Source: Lachnospiraceae bacterium (GTDB lineage Bacteria > Bacillota > Clostridia > Lachnospirales > Lachnospiraceae). From it: 33,522 nucleotides of DNA. The notes under the pieces were generated by a model. The model made no database searches, was not told the origin of the DNA, and saw only the letters and a program-made list of their open reading frames with translations. The position numbers were made by a program, and so were the translations under genes. Within the stretch, counting starts at the first letter, position 1, and each line of letters starts with the position of its first letter. The stretch is taken from the NCBI GenBank assembly GCA_022779165.1, contig JALFTO010000146.1:1-33522 (forward strand), read 5' to 3'. Below are positions 25,959 to 33,522 of this stretch, in pieces.

Positions 25959-27725
25959 TTACTCCACATCCTGAAGTGCGTCATAATCTTCTTCACCGGT
26001 ACGAACCTTGATTACCTTATCCACATTGTATACGAAGATCTTGCCGTCTCCGATATGGCCTGTGTACAGAGCTTTCTTGGCAGCAGCGATCACATTATCT
26101 ACCGGAATCTTGCTTACAACCACTTCTACTTTTACCTTAGGCAGCAATGTCGCATCCATCTCTACTCCACGGTACATCTCGCCGGCACCCTTCTGGACAC
26201 CACAGCCCATGACCTGAGTCACCGTCATACCTGTTACACCGAGATCGTTCATCGCTTTCTTCAAGCCGTCGTATCTGGACAGTTTTGCAATGATAACAAC
26301 CTTGTAAATACCTGTCGGTGCGGAAGGAATCGTTGTCACGCTGACAGCCGCATCTCTCTTGACCTCAGATGCCTCATCATAATCCTCTGTGCCAAGACTT
26401 GTGTTCTCGTTAACCTCCATTGTCATAGTATTGGAAATATCCATGATACTGAAGCCTGCATATGCGGAAGCAAGACCATGCTCCATAGAATCAAGACCGA
26501 CAATCTCTTCTTCCTCTGTCACACGCAGTCCGAAGATCGCTTTGATGATCATGAATGCGATCACAATCGTAACAACTGACCATGCCATGACGGAAAGTAC
26601 ACCTACAAGCTGAATTCCGAGCAATTTGAAACCGCCGCCATAGAACAGACCAAGCATCTCATTTCCGGCCGCATCTGCAATTCCGTACTCGGGTGCAGTG
26701 TTGGTTGCAAAGAGACCTACCGCAATCGTACCCCAGATACCGTTTAAGCAGTGAACTGCAACGGCACCGACAGGATCATCGACTCTCAGCTTGTAATCTA
26801 AAAACCATACACCAAATACAACCAGAACACCGGCTACCGCACCAATCACAATTGCACCGAACGCATCCGTCACATCACAGGGAGCTGTGATGGCAACCAG
26901 ACCTGCGAGGGAAGCATTCAGACACATTGACACATCAGGCTTACCGTATTTCACCCAGGTAAGGATCATACATACCACAGTGGCAATTGCCGGAGCAATC
27001 GTCGTTGTCACAAAGATAGAAGCAAGCTGCGGCAGCGTTGTTGCAGCCGCACCGTTAAATCCATACCAGCCAAGCCAAAGGATAAATACGCCAAGGCATC
27101 CGATCGGAAGATTGTGTCCGGGAAAAGCATTTACCTTTGTAACCTTTCCATCCTTATCCTTCACGAATTTACCGATCCTGGGTCCGAGAATTGCTGCACC
27201 GATCAATGCGCAGACACCGCCGACCATATGGATCGCACAGGAACCTGCAAAATCGTGGAAGCCGATCTGTGAAAGCCAACCGCCACCCCAAATCCAGTGT
27301 GCCTCGATCGGGTAGATCACTGCGGAAATCACTGCGGAATATACACAGTAAGAAATAAATTTTGTTCTCTCAGCCATGGCACCCGATACGATCGTCGCGG
27401 TCGTCGCACAGAAAACCAGGTTGAAAATGAAATTGGACCAGTCAAACTCAGCATAATTGGTGAAAATATCAAATCCCGGCTTACCGATCAGTCCGACCAT
27501 ATCCTCACCCAGCAAAAGGCTGAAACCGATCAGAATGAACATCACGGTACCAATACAAAAATCCATCAGGTTCTTCATCAGAATATTACCTGTGTTTTTT
27601 GCTCTGGTAAAACCGGCCTCCACCATTGCAAAGCCTGCCTGCATCCAGAATACAAGCGCGGCACCGATCAGAAACCAGACACCGAATACTTCGCCGCTAA
27701 TCGTGCTCATAATCTCCTCTGTCAT
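25959..27725 (-). CDS. amt: Ammonium transporter fused to a C-terminal PII domain
   Basis: A 588-aa fusion. Residues 1-402 are an Amt channel with eleven helices; twin pore histidines H166 and H325 are present. A linker (403-470) with DSMEHG leads to a PII signalling domain (472-588). PII hallmarks are intact: GMTVTQVMGCGVQKG, the T-loop YRG at 518-520, TGHIGDGKIFVY and KVRTGEED for nucleotide binding. The uridylylated tyrosine of GlnB (Y51) corresponds to M523 here, so GlnD-type control is excluded. The fusion places the PII plug on its own channel, presumably responding to ATP/ADP/2-oxoglutarate. ATG at 27725 follows GAGGAGG; 17 in-frame upstream codons run through the leader terminator and are not used. 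Confidence 0.94.
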   Translation of the reverse strand: MTEEIMSTISGEVFGVWFLIGAALVFWMQAGFAMVEAGFTRAKNTGNILMKNLMDFCIGTVMFILIGFSLLLGEDMVGLIGKPGFDIFTNYAEFDWSNFIFNLVFCATTATIVSGAMAERTKFISYCVYSAVISAVIYPIEAHWIWGGGWLSQIGFHDFAGSCAIHMVGGVCALIGAAILGPRIGKFVKDKDGKVTKVNAFPGHNLPIGCLGVFILWLGWYGFNGAAATTLPQLASIFVTTTIAPAIATVVCMILTWVKYGKPDVSMCLNASLAGLVAITAPCDVTDAFGAIVIGAVAGVLVVFGVWFLDYKLRVDDPVGAVAVHCLNGIWGTIAVGLFATNTAPEYGIADAAGNEMLGLFYGGGFKLLGIQLVGVLSVMAWSVVTIVIAFMIIKAIFGLRVTEEEEIVGLDSMEHGLASAYAGFSIMDISNTMTMEVNENTSLGTEDYDEASEVKRDAAVSVTTIPSAPTGIYKVVIIAKLSRYDGLKKAMNDLGVTGMTVTQVMGCGVQKGAGEMYRGVEMDATLLPKVKVEVVVSKIPVDNVIAAAKKALYTGHIGDGKIFVYNVDKVIKVRTGEEDYDALQDVE

Positions 27726-27750
27726 AATTTTTTCCTCCTCAACGTAATAG

Positions 27751-27781
27751 AAAAAGCGCCATGGACATCTGTCCATAGCGC
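27751..27781 (-). terminator. Promoter-proximal terminator/attenuator in the amt leader
   Basis: In minus-strand RNA an 11-bp stem (27771-27781 with 27756-27766, including one G-U wobble) with an AGAU tetraloop is followed by UUUUU. It lies between the amt promoter and the amt ribosome site. On the plus strand the wobble becomes a C-A mismatch, so it is built for the amt direction. Confidence 0.8.
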
Positions 27782-27802
27782 CTTCGCTTTTTTATGGTTA
27801 AG

Positions 27803-27831
27803 ATATTAACACGGTCTCCGACCTCTGTCAA
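27803..27831 (-). promoter_or_regulatory. Sigma-A promoter of amt
   Basis: Consensus -35 TTGACA (27826-27831) and -10 TAATAT (27803-27808), 17-base spacer. The spacer contains GGTC-GGA-GACC, a small inverted repeat that could bind a repressor. Transcription would start near 27796, so the terminator stem begins within about 15 bases. Confidence 0.85.
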
Positions 27832-27842
27832 CCAAAAAATTT

Positions 27843-28880
27843 TCAAATTTCTGAATCAGTATTTTCTAAATACTCATCGCCAGGCATTTGTGAAAAAAAA
27901 TCTCCGGGAAAAAGGTGGTCGTAAAGATACATTCCCAACAGGAAATGCCCTGTGGCATCCGGATGGAGTCCATCTATCAGACAGTTCTTCCCCCAGATTG
28001 TAAAATCCAGTTCCGGCTCATTATACAGATCAATGACCTGTATGCCATAAATGGCTGCCATCTCACGGATTGCAGCAGCATATTGGTACAGATAATACCC
28101 ACTTTGATTCGTATGCATATCATCTGCGCGCCTCAGCGGAGTACAGAAAACAATCCTGCTATTAGGATACATCTGTTTCAGGCCGCACATCAACAAGTTT
28201 AGTGAACCATAAAAGGAATCCCCAGTCACATCTCCCAGTTGCCCGAGCGGAACGCCGATCTCATCGCATCCGGCATAATCATTTGTTCCTCCGAATACCA
28301 GCACTACATCCGCGCCTCTCTTCATGGACAAATATCTATCCATGAAGCGGCCTACATTATCCGCTCCACCGACACAAGACCCTCTCCAGCCATAGTTGTT
28401 ACACTTCACGTTGTTTCCGAGCATCTCTGCGATCAGATAAGAATATGCCTGTGTAACATCCGGCAGGCTATCACCGTACGTAATACTGTCACCCAGTATA
28501 TTGATCATCATCCCATCTTCGATTACAATCGGATCCGATTGAATTTGTGTCGGCAACCTGTACGCAACGAGCGAATCGCCGGGGACATAACCGATCATCC
28601 CGGTATAATAAATCTGTTTCCAACCATTTTCCGTTATGCCGGTAGCAATGGCAGGCTGCCCTAACCGCAGTGTTCCAAGCCTTCTCCTGTCTGTTCCGGG
28701 TCCCGCATACACTACCGTATCACTCTTAGCCTGATAATACTCCACATGTGGCGTTTCACTCGGATCATTAGGGGCATATATTTCAAAATCTTTTTCTTCC
28801 GCATATACCCTTTGAACATTTCCGAATAAGCATAACAGGCAGAGGAATGCACCGAGCAGCGCTGCCATCTTATATTTCAT
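27843..28880 (-). CDS. Secreted SH3 domain + SGNH/GDSL hydrolase
   Basis: A 345-aa exported protein: signal peptide (1-27, ending VYA), a bacterial SH3 domain (about 45-108; VVYAGPGTDRRRLGTL), then an SGNH hydrolase. Block I is ILGDSITYG with Ser132, block III is GGTND (N200), block V is DGLHPDATGH with the catalytic Asp-His. Such enzymes are esterases, often deacetylating polysaccharides or cell-wall glycans; the SH3 domain suggests wall binding. ATG at 28880 has AGGA 10 bases upstream; a GTG two codons earlier is possible. It follows the DUF5722 gene by 60 bases. Confidence 0.88.
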   Translation of the reverse strand: MKYKMAALLGAFLCLLCLFGNVQRVYAEEKDFEIYAPNDPSETPHVEYYQAKSDTVVYAGPGTDRRRLGTLRLGQPAIATGITENGWKQIYYTGMIGYVPGDSLVAYRLPTQIQSDPIVIEDGMMINILGDSITYGDSLPDVTQAYSYLIAEMLGNNVKCNNYGWRGSCVGGADNVGRFMDRYLSMKRGADVVLVFGGTNDYAGCDEIGVPLGQLGDVTGDSFYGSLNLLMCGLKQMYPNSRIVFCTPLRRADDMHTNQSGYYLYQYAAAIREMAAIYGIQVIDLYNEPELDFTIWGKNCLIDGLHPDATGHFLLGMYLYDHLFPGDFFSQMPGDEYLENTDSEI

Positions 28881-28903
28881 AAACACATTTTCCTATTACG
28901 TAT

Positions 28904-28933
28904 TTTATATTTTTATACTACCGTTTTGTACAA
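28904..28933 (-). promoter_or_regulatory. Possible promoter of the SGNH hydrolase gene
   Basis: Minus-strand TTGTAC (28928-28933) and TATAAA (28904-28909), 18-base spacer, in the 60-base gap after the DUF5722 gene. No terminator separates the genes, so cotranscription is also possible. Confidence 0.4.
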
Positions 28934-28940
28934 TTATGTA

Positions 28941-30584
28941 TTATCTTGCGTGAACCACCTGATCAAGGCTGGAGGCTCCCCTGAGCGCAAGTGCCTGCTG
29001 GATATATGCTGCCTGATTCGGGCCATCCAGCTGCTTGTAGCAGTCATACATACTCTTATGACTTCCGTCAGCATTTGACAGACCAACAGCCAGTCCCTGT
29101 GCGATAGAAGCTGCGTTATCCATCTCCTGCGCAATAAAGAATGCATCAATGTGCTGGTTGTTCGCCGCTGCCTGATAGCCGAGTACCATAGCTGCATTTG
29201 CATAATTCTCACCCTGAGTCGAGGTATATCCGCAGCCTGTGATGATAGAACGAACCTGTCCGTTAGGAGCAAGCAGTTCCTGTCTGCAGAAGTAATCTGT
29301 CAGGACTTCGATATTCTCCATGGAAACAAATGCTGTGGACGGGCTGTGTGTTACAAGATTTCTGAAATAAGCTCCACCTGTCCAATAAGCTGCCCATGTA
29401 AGCGGTACCGGATACGGATGAGTCATAAGCCCCCAGTCAATATTACCCGTGGAAACCACATAGTTATTTAACGAATCAACAAAATCTTTTCCGTCAAACT
29501 TTACAGCGCCGTGGCTGGAAACACCCTTCGGGTTACGATCCCACTGATGCTCTGTACAGATATAAACACGCGCGTTTGCATTCGTGCTCTTGATCGCATT
29601 GTAGAATACTCTCAGGCCTTCGCCGTACTCACGGGCATACACATTGATGTCCGGGATATTGCAGTAATTCCATTCATCCTGAATATTAACCTCATTGCCT
29701 ACTACCCAGTTGTCAACTCTGCCGTGCTGACCGTCACTGTATCTCTGTGCAAGGAAGGAGCCAACAGCAGCCATAGCCTCTACACCGGACTGCTCCGCAT
29801 TGTTAAACAGATAGCAAGGGCAGGAAGCGCCGGTACGAGCCATCGGATGATACATAACCGGGGAACGTCCCATCCACTCTCCCTCATTGATGAGACAAGC
29901 GGTAATGGAAGCGCCGCCGCGTGTATACTTACCAAAGATGTTATCGAACTCGGCAACTGCAAGACCATTCATCTGATATGTCTTACCATTGTATGTATAA
30001 TTGATTGTCGGATAAGCACCCATCTGTGTCGGTCCGAGGATACGGCCAACCGGAATATTATACAGAACCTGCTTAACACCAAGATCTACAAACTCACCGG
30101 TGTCCAATTTTTCGGGAGCTGTCAACAATCCCTTCTTGCCGCGCTCGGTACGTCCGAATGTCTTTGTTGCAATCGCTTCCGGATTGGTAATATATGCACC
30201 CGGATTCAGCGGAACGTATGTGCCGCCCTGCTTTGCCGCAACAATAAACTTAGAATAGAGCTTGGATCCTGCAGAATTTGCATCGAGAGAAGTCGTAAAT
30301 GCTGCAGCAGTACCTGCCGGTGCCGAAGCAACCGCTGAGGTTGTGATTGTGTCGGATGACATCGGTTCTGCAAACAGATACAGCATTCCGTCATCACTTG
30401 CAGGAGCACTTGTTGCATTTGCAACAACATTTACATTTCCGCCGCTGATTGTTGCAGAAACGTTCATGTTATTTCCGGCTGCCAGAACTACGCTTGCATC
30501 TGTCTTCACTGCTCCGGTTGCTACAAGAACAACTGCAGTAAGCATACCGGCCGCCAGCATACTAAGGTGTTTCTTCAGTTTCAT
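28941..30584 (-). CDS. Secreted DUF5722 protein, glycoside hydrolase-like
   Basis: A 547-aa exported protein with a signal peptide (about 1-30). An N-terminal beta-rich, Ala/Ser/Thr-rich domain (35-120) is followed by a TIM-barrel-like region (about 150-530) resembling DUF5722, related to clan GH-A hydrolases. E298 in WVVGNEVN fits the acid/base Glu-after-Asn motif and H389 in LMTHPYP is typical. At the place where a nucleophile Glu would be expected (strand SIIT-G450-C-G-Y) a Gly is found, so catalysis is doubtful. The start follows GGGGGA at about 12 bases. It has its own promoter and precedes the SGNH hydrolase, suggesting joint work on an extracellular glycan. Confidence 0.8.
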   Translation of the reverse strand: MKLKKHLSMLAAGMLTAVVLVATGAVKTDASVVLAAGNNMNVSATISGGNVNVVANATSAPASDDGMLYLFAEPMSSDTITTSAVASAPAGTAAAFTTSLDANSAGSKLYSKFIVAAKQGGTYVPLNPGAYITNPEAIATKTFGRTERGKKGLLTAPEKLDTGEFVDLGVKQVLYNIPVGRILGPTQMGAYPTINYTYNGKTYQMNGLAVAEFDNIFGKYTRGGASITACLINEGEWMGRSPVMYHPMARTGASCPCYLFNNAEQSGVEAMAAVGSFLAQRYSDGQHGRVDNWVVGNEVNIQDEWNYCNIPDINVYAREYGEGLRVFYNAIKSTNANARVYICTEHQWDRNPKGVSSHGAVKFDGKDFVDSLNNYVVSTGNIDWGLMTHPYPVPLTWAAYWTGGAYFRNLVTHSPSTAFVSMENIEVLTDYFCRQELLAPNGQVRSIITGCGYTSTQGENYANAAMVLGYQAAANNQHIDAFFIAQEMDNAASIAQGLAVGLSNADGSHKSMYDCYKQLDGPNQAAYIQQALALRGASSLDQVVHAR

Positions 30585-30633
30585 AGATTAGTTTTCCCCC
30601 TTTATCATGTTGATTTGTAAAAATACCATATTT

Positions 30634-30662
30634 ATTTTATCACCATTCGCTCTTCTGCACAA
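30634..30662 (-). promoter_or_regulatory. Predicted promoter of the DUF5722 gene
   Basis: Minus-strand -35 TTGTGC (30657-30662) and -10 TAAAAT (30634-30639), 17-base spacer, about 50 bases before the start. Confidence 0.6.
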
Positions 30663-30692
30663 TACTTTCCGACAATCTGTTAACAAGAAATA

Positions 30693-30720
30693 CAGAATGA
30701 CTACCTCGGCAGCCATTCTG
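30693..30720 (-). terminator. Hairpin downstream of the PepSY gene, probable terminator
   Basis: CAGAATG/CATTCTG arms extended inward with two G-U wobbles on the minus strand and a CGAG tetraloop, about 12 bp in all. It is followed by UAUUUCUU, a weak U-tract. It separates the PepSY gene from the DUF5722 promoter. Confidence 0.5.
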
Positions 30721-30759
30721 CATCATTTAACATTTATCTTCGACAATCAAATCAGCATA

Positions 30760-31482
30760 TCAGTCGTCATCATCATCATCGTCGTCGCGGTCGTCATCGT
30801 CGTCACGGTCATCATCATCATCGCGGTCGTCATCATCATCACGGTCGTCGTCATCATCGCGGTCATCATCATCATCACGATCGTCGTCATCATCGCGGTC
30901 ATCGTCATCATCATAGCGGTCATCATCATCATCAAGATCAATATCATATGACAAAATGCTGCCGTCCAAAGCATTGATTTCATAACTGTATTCAACGCCG
31001 TTTACAGAAAACTCCACTTCATATTTAAGCATACCGTCATCATAACTGCCTTCCGTTTCGAGTTCCCTGACTTTCTCCGCATCAACTCCGGCATAATGAA
31101 GCGCTAGCTGTACCGCTTTTTCGGGCTGCATAATAGATCCGTCAGTCAGTTCACCTATGTTGACCGGTTTCTTTAATGCAGCCGGCATTTCAAAGGATAT
31201 TCCTTTCACTGCACCGTTTCTGCCGTCAATTTTGTATTCGAACAAATAACTGCCCAGCAGACACTCCACGCTGTATTCCTGATATCCATTCTCAAGTTCC
31301 CTTTCAACCTTAACAACCTGTACCTGCTCCGAAGGCAGTCCGCTGTGCCGGATTGCCGCCTGTACCGCTGCCTGTTCCCCGATATCAGCAGGTGCCGCCG
31401 CCACACTTCCCGCAGGAACCGCAAGACATAGCGCAAGTACAAATGCCAGAGTCTTTCCACATCCGAGAATTCCTCTTCTCAT
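30760..31482 (-). CDS. Secreted PepSY protein with Asp-Arg repeat tail
   Basis: A 240-aa exported protein: signal peptide (about 1-29), two PepSY-type units (about 35-95 with YSVECLLGSYLFEYKIDGRNGAVKG, and 112-178 with YEVEFSVNGVEYSYEINALDGSIL), then a 57-residue tail of eight Asp5-Arg hexads (one with a Tyr) ending in eight Asp. The tail is extremely acidic and should be disordered, and might bind Ca2+ or other cations. PepSY proteins often inhibit proteases or modulate adjacent sensors. It lies directly downstream of a histidine kinase and has direct repeats for an OmpR-family regulator in its promoter. The start follows AAGGAAGGG. Confidence 0.88.
   Translation of the reverse strand: MRRGILGCGKTLAFVLALCLAVPAGSVAAAPADIGEQAAVQAAIRHSGLPSEQVQVVKVERELENGYQEYSVECLLGSYLFEYKIDGRNGAVKGISFEMPAALKKPVNIGELTDGSIMQPEKAVQLALHYAGVDAEKVRELETEGSYDDGMLKYEVEFSVNGVEYSYEINALDGSILSYDIDLDDDDDRYDDDDDRDDDDDRDDDDDRDDDDDRDDDDDRDDDDDRDDDDDRDDDDDDDD
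30763..30933 (-). repeat. 18-base tandem repeat encoding Asp5-Arg, with 36-base periodicity
   Basis: The 171 bases encode D5-R-Y-(D5-R)x7-D8. On the minus strand Arg codons alternate strictly CGC and CGT over seven consecutive units, so the array grew by copying pairs of hexads (36 bases). Asp codons are a mix of GAT and GAC. Confidence 0.9.
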
Positions 31483-31550
31483 AATGTCCCTTCCTTTCTG
31501 CCCTTCCTTCTGTCATGACATTTTGCATGACGTTTTTCGTTACTGATCAC

Positions 31551-31583
31551 AGTATAAGCTCTGCAGATTAAAGGAACATTAAA
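31551..31583 (-). promoter_or_regulatory. Predicted response-regulator-dependent promoter of the PepSY gene
   Basis: Minus-strand direct repeats TTTAAT at 31578-31583 and 31567-31572, exactly 11 bases apart, lie upstream of a -10 TATACT (31551-31556). No good -35 exists, as expected for an activator overlapping the -35. The geometry fits OmpR/PhoB-family dimers. Confidence 0.55.
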
Positions 31584-31587
31584 AAAG

Positions 31588-32949
31588 TCAAAAGCTGTCA
31601 TCTTTTAGTTTCAGCGTAAAGGTGCTGCCGCATCCGGGTGTACTCTCAACCGAGATCTCCCCTCCGTGAAGCTTTGCAATCTCATAAACCATGTAAAGAC
31701 CCAGTCCGATGCCTTTACTTCCCGCTATCCCCTTTGCCTCCGGTGCCTGATAAAAACGATCCCATATTCTCTCTTGTTCCTGTGGCTCGATTCCTATTCC
31801 AAAGTCTGTTACCATCAGAATAATGAATCCTTCCTTTCTGCCCATCGACACGCAGACTTTGCCTCCGTCCTTCCCGTATTTGCACGCATTATCCAAAAGA
31901 TTCCCAACAAGCCTCGTCATCATCTCCCGATTTAACGACAGATAGATCTCATCCTGCACACACTCTTCAATCTCCGGAACAACATCCGGCAGGAGACGAT
32001 AGTCCTGACACATATGTCTCACCAACGCACTGAAATCCACCGGCTCCAGCTCTAACTTTTCCATTCCCCGTTCCAGTCTGCCGAACATCAAAAACTGCGC
32101 AATACTCTCGGATATCTTTCTGGCCTGCCTGTCGATCCGCTCAAGGATTTGGCGTTCTTCCTCTGTGATCGTTTTGCTTTCTAATGCAACCTCACACTGG
32201 GACAAGATCACGGTGACCGGCGTGCGCAGTTCATGTGACACGTTTGAAATATACTGTTTCTCCTGTTCAAAATTCCGTTCCAGACGTTCCAGCATGCTGT
32301 TAAATGTTCTGGCAAGTCCGGCGATCTCATCCCGCTCATTGCCGATGGGAATCCTCTTGGACAGATCCTCTCCCGCACTGATCTCATCCGCAGTGCGAAT
32401 CGCTTTCTCCAATGGGAGAAAAGCATGTTTCAATAATATCTGTCCGCCCAGCACAGACAATAAAACGACAAACGGAAGAATCAGCAAAACCGCATGAATA
32501 CAAGCGGTTATCACATGAATGCTTTCTCTGTCATAAATCAGACCACGCAGCCTGATCACACCGCCATCTCCAAACATAACCTGTCTGTCATACAGATAAT
32601 ACGTCCGTTGTCTCGCATAAAACTCCAGAAACTGTCCGTCCACGAAATCATAATCCAAAGAGATATTCGTCGGCAGTTTCCCGGCCAGCAGTGTGCCGTC
32701 CCCGTCGTATGCAAGACAGCACATCCCGTTTTCCCTGTCGATATAACCTTCGTCTATGATATATCTTCCATCCTCATATTGGATCCTTTCAACATTTTCC
32801 TCTACAAACTCTTTCACTCTCTCATAGAGTGAGTTGCGCAGGAAAGTCCTGCCGAGGGCAATCGTCAGCACGAGCAAAAGTCCTGTCAGCAGCAGGATTA
32901 ACATCGTATACCACAATATCACCTTAGTCCTGATCGTCAGCCGCCTCAT
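31588..32949 (-). CDS. HAMP sensor histidine kinase
   Basis: A 453-aa membrane kinase: TM1 (about 9-33), an extracytoplasmic sensor of about 110 residues, TM2 (about 147-170), HAMP (to about 225), HisKA with H239 in VSHELRTP, and HATPase_c with N-box NLLDNACKYG, G1 DFGIGI and G2 GSKGIGLGLY. All catalytic motifs are intact. It overlaps the response regulator stop by ATGA. The sensor domain has many Asp/Glu/Tyr residues; the ligand is unknown. The gene just downstream encodes an exported PepSY protein that could be both target and modulator. Confidence 0.95.
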   Translation of the reverse strand: MRRLTIRTKVILWYTMLILLLTGLLLVLTIALGRTFLRNSLYERVKEFVEENVERIQYEDGRYIIDEGYIDRENGMCCLAYDGDGTLLAGKLPTNISLDYDFVDGQFLEFYARQRTYYLYDRQVMFGDGGVIRLRGLIYDRESIHVITACIHAVLLILPFVVLLSVLGGQILLKHAFLPLEKAIRTADEISAGEDLSKRIPIGNERDEIAGLARTFNSMLERLERNFEQEKQYISNVSHELRTPVTVILSQCEVALESKTITEEERQILERIDRQARKISESIAQFLMFGRLERGMEKLELEPVDFSALVRHMCQDYRLLPDVVPEIEECVQDEIYLSLNREMMTRLVGNLLDNACKYGKDGGKVCVSMGRKEGFIILMVTDFGIGIEPQEQERIWDRFYQAPEAKGIAGSKGIGLGLYMVYEIAKLHGGEISVESTPGCGSTFTLKLKDDSF

Positions 32950-33522
32950 TCCTCACCTCTCAGCACATAGCCCACACCGCGCACCGTATGAATCAGTTTC
33001 CTGTCAAATCCCTCGTCAATTTTCCTTCGAAGATATCTGATGTATACGTCCACCAGATTGGATTCGCCCTCATAGGCAAAATCAAGGATATGTTCCTCAA
33101 TCTGCTCTCTCGTCAGGACAATCCCCTGATTGCGCATCAGATACTCAAGCACTGCAAATTCTCTGGCGGAAAGCGCGATCTCCCGTCCTGCCCGCACCAC
33201 CCTTCTGGTACGCACATCCATCGTCAAATCCTCTACCCGGTAGGAGTTCGTCGGATTGCCCGCACTCATTCTGATGATCGTGCGCAGCCTTGCCAATAAT
33301 TCCTCCATCGCAAAAGGTTTAACGAGATAGTCTTCCGCTCCGGCATCCAGCCCGGTAACCCGATCCTGCACGGAGTCAAGCGCTGTCAGCAGCAGGATTG
33401 GCGTTCTGTTGCCCTGCCTCCTGATTTCATGCACCACATCAAGGCCCGTCATTTCCGGCATAAGGATGTCCACGACGGCACAGTCGTACGAAACAGTCTG
33501 AAGATACTCAAGTGCAGTCCTG
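32946..33522 (-). CDS. OmpR family response regulator, N-terminus off window
   Basis: The frame is open to the window edge (192 codons seen); by homology about 30 N-terminal residues are missing. The receiver domain contains the segment YDCAVVDILMPEMTG with the phospho-acceptor Asp in VVD, Thr in LLLTA and Lys in LVKPF. The C-terminal winged helix (SAREFAVLEYLM...YIRYLRRKID...IHTVRGVGYVL) is the OmpR/PhoB DNA-binding type. A GTG at 33473 lies inside the receiver and is not the start. It is coupled to the kinase and is the likely activator of the PepSY promoter at 31551-31583. Confidence 0.95.
   Translation of the reverse strand, partial: RTALEYLQTVSYDCAVVDILMPEMTGLDVVHEIRRQGNRTPILLLTALDSVQDRVTGLDAGAEDYLVKPFAMEELLARLRTIIRMSAGNPTNSYRVEDLTMDVRTRRVVRAGREIALSAREFAVLEYLMRNQGIVLTREQIEEHILDFAYEGESNLVDVYIRYLRRKIDEGFDRKLIHTVRGVGYVLRGEE

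Noticed and set aside
30763-30933. CRISPR-like regular repeats
   Set aside because: The repeat is an 18-base coding unit without spacers, fully explained by the Asp5-Arg tail.
30607-30951. Plus-strand ORF rich in Ile/Val resembling a membrane protein
   Set aside because: It is the antisense of the Asp codon array; Ile/Val runs are forced by GAT/GAC repeats on the other strand.

Overview
The window looks like chromosomal DNA from an anaerobic Gram-positive of the Clostridia, most likely Lachnospiraceae. This rests on protein families and gene style: a SEDS/PBP pair with Lys-rich cytoplasmic tails, the NusG-domain-II/Gx-transporter pair next to ruvAB, a HacA-type leuCD, an Amt-PII fusion, a metH without the AdoMet activation domain, TTG starts behind strong GGAGG ribosome sites, and sigma-A promoters. 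No rRNA, tRNA, CRISPR, transposase or phage gene was found. No gene-free stretch exceeds 300 bases; the largest (7150-7375) holds a block of palindromes.

Layout. Bases 1-7149 (minus strand) carry a partial DUF2953 protein, a small unknown protein, a Nudix hydrolase, a class B PBP overlapping a FtsW/RodA-type SEDS polymerase, a U32 (RlhA-like) protein and zapA: a wall, division and RNA-modification block. After the palindrome block come ahpC and a stand-alone AhpF-type thioredoxin-fold protein. These are divergent from a tiny repeat-built Cys/Asn/Met protein (8841-9026) of unknown function. Bases 9082-13090 (minus) hold ZIP transporter, ruvB, ruvA, Gx transporter, NusG domain II and a DUF1905/C39-like protein, mostly overlapping or abutting.

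Bases 13161-25088 are mainly branched-chain amino acid and methionine synthesis: leuCD with a divergent LysR regulator, then metH-ilvB-ilvN2 and, from an internal promoter, ilvN1-ilvC. A near-identical palindrome (TATAACTCAnAGTT) occurs between leuC and lysR and again about 68 bases upstream of the predicted ilvN1 start of transcription, which suggests one LysR regulon. Between these lie an EAL-CBS-GGDEF c-di-GMP protein, whose natural N-terminus seems cut off by an in-frame amber codon, and cutC, whose 3' end contains the ilvC terminator.

Bases 25275-33522 are envelope and signalling: a lipoprotein; an Amt-PII fusion with a promoter-proximal terminator in its leader; a secreted SH3/SGNH hydrolase; a secreted DUF5722 protein; a secreted PepSY protein with a long Asp-Arg repeat tail; and the histidine kinase and (partial) response regulator that probably control the PepSY gene through 11-base direct repeats in its promoter.

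All calls come from reading the sequence and translations; no database search was run.
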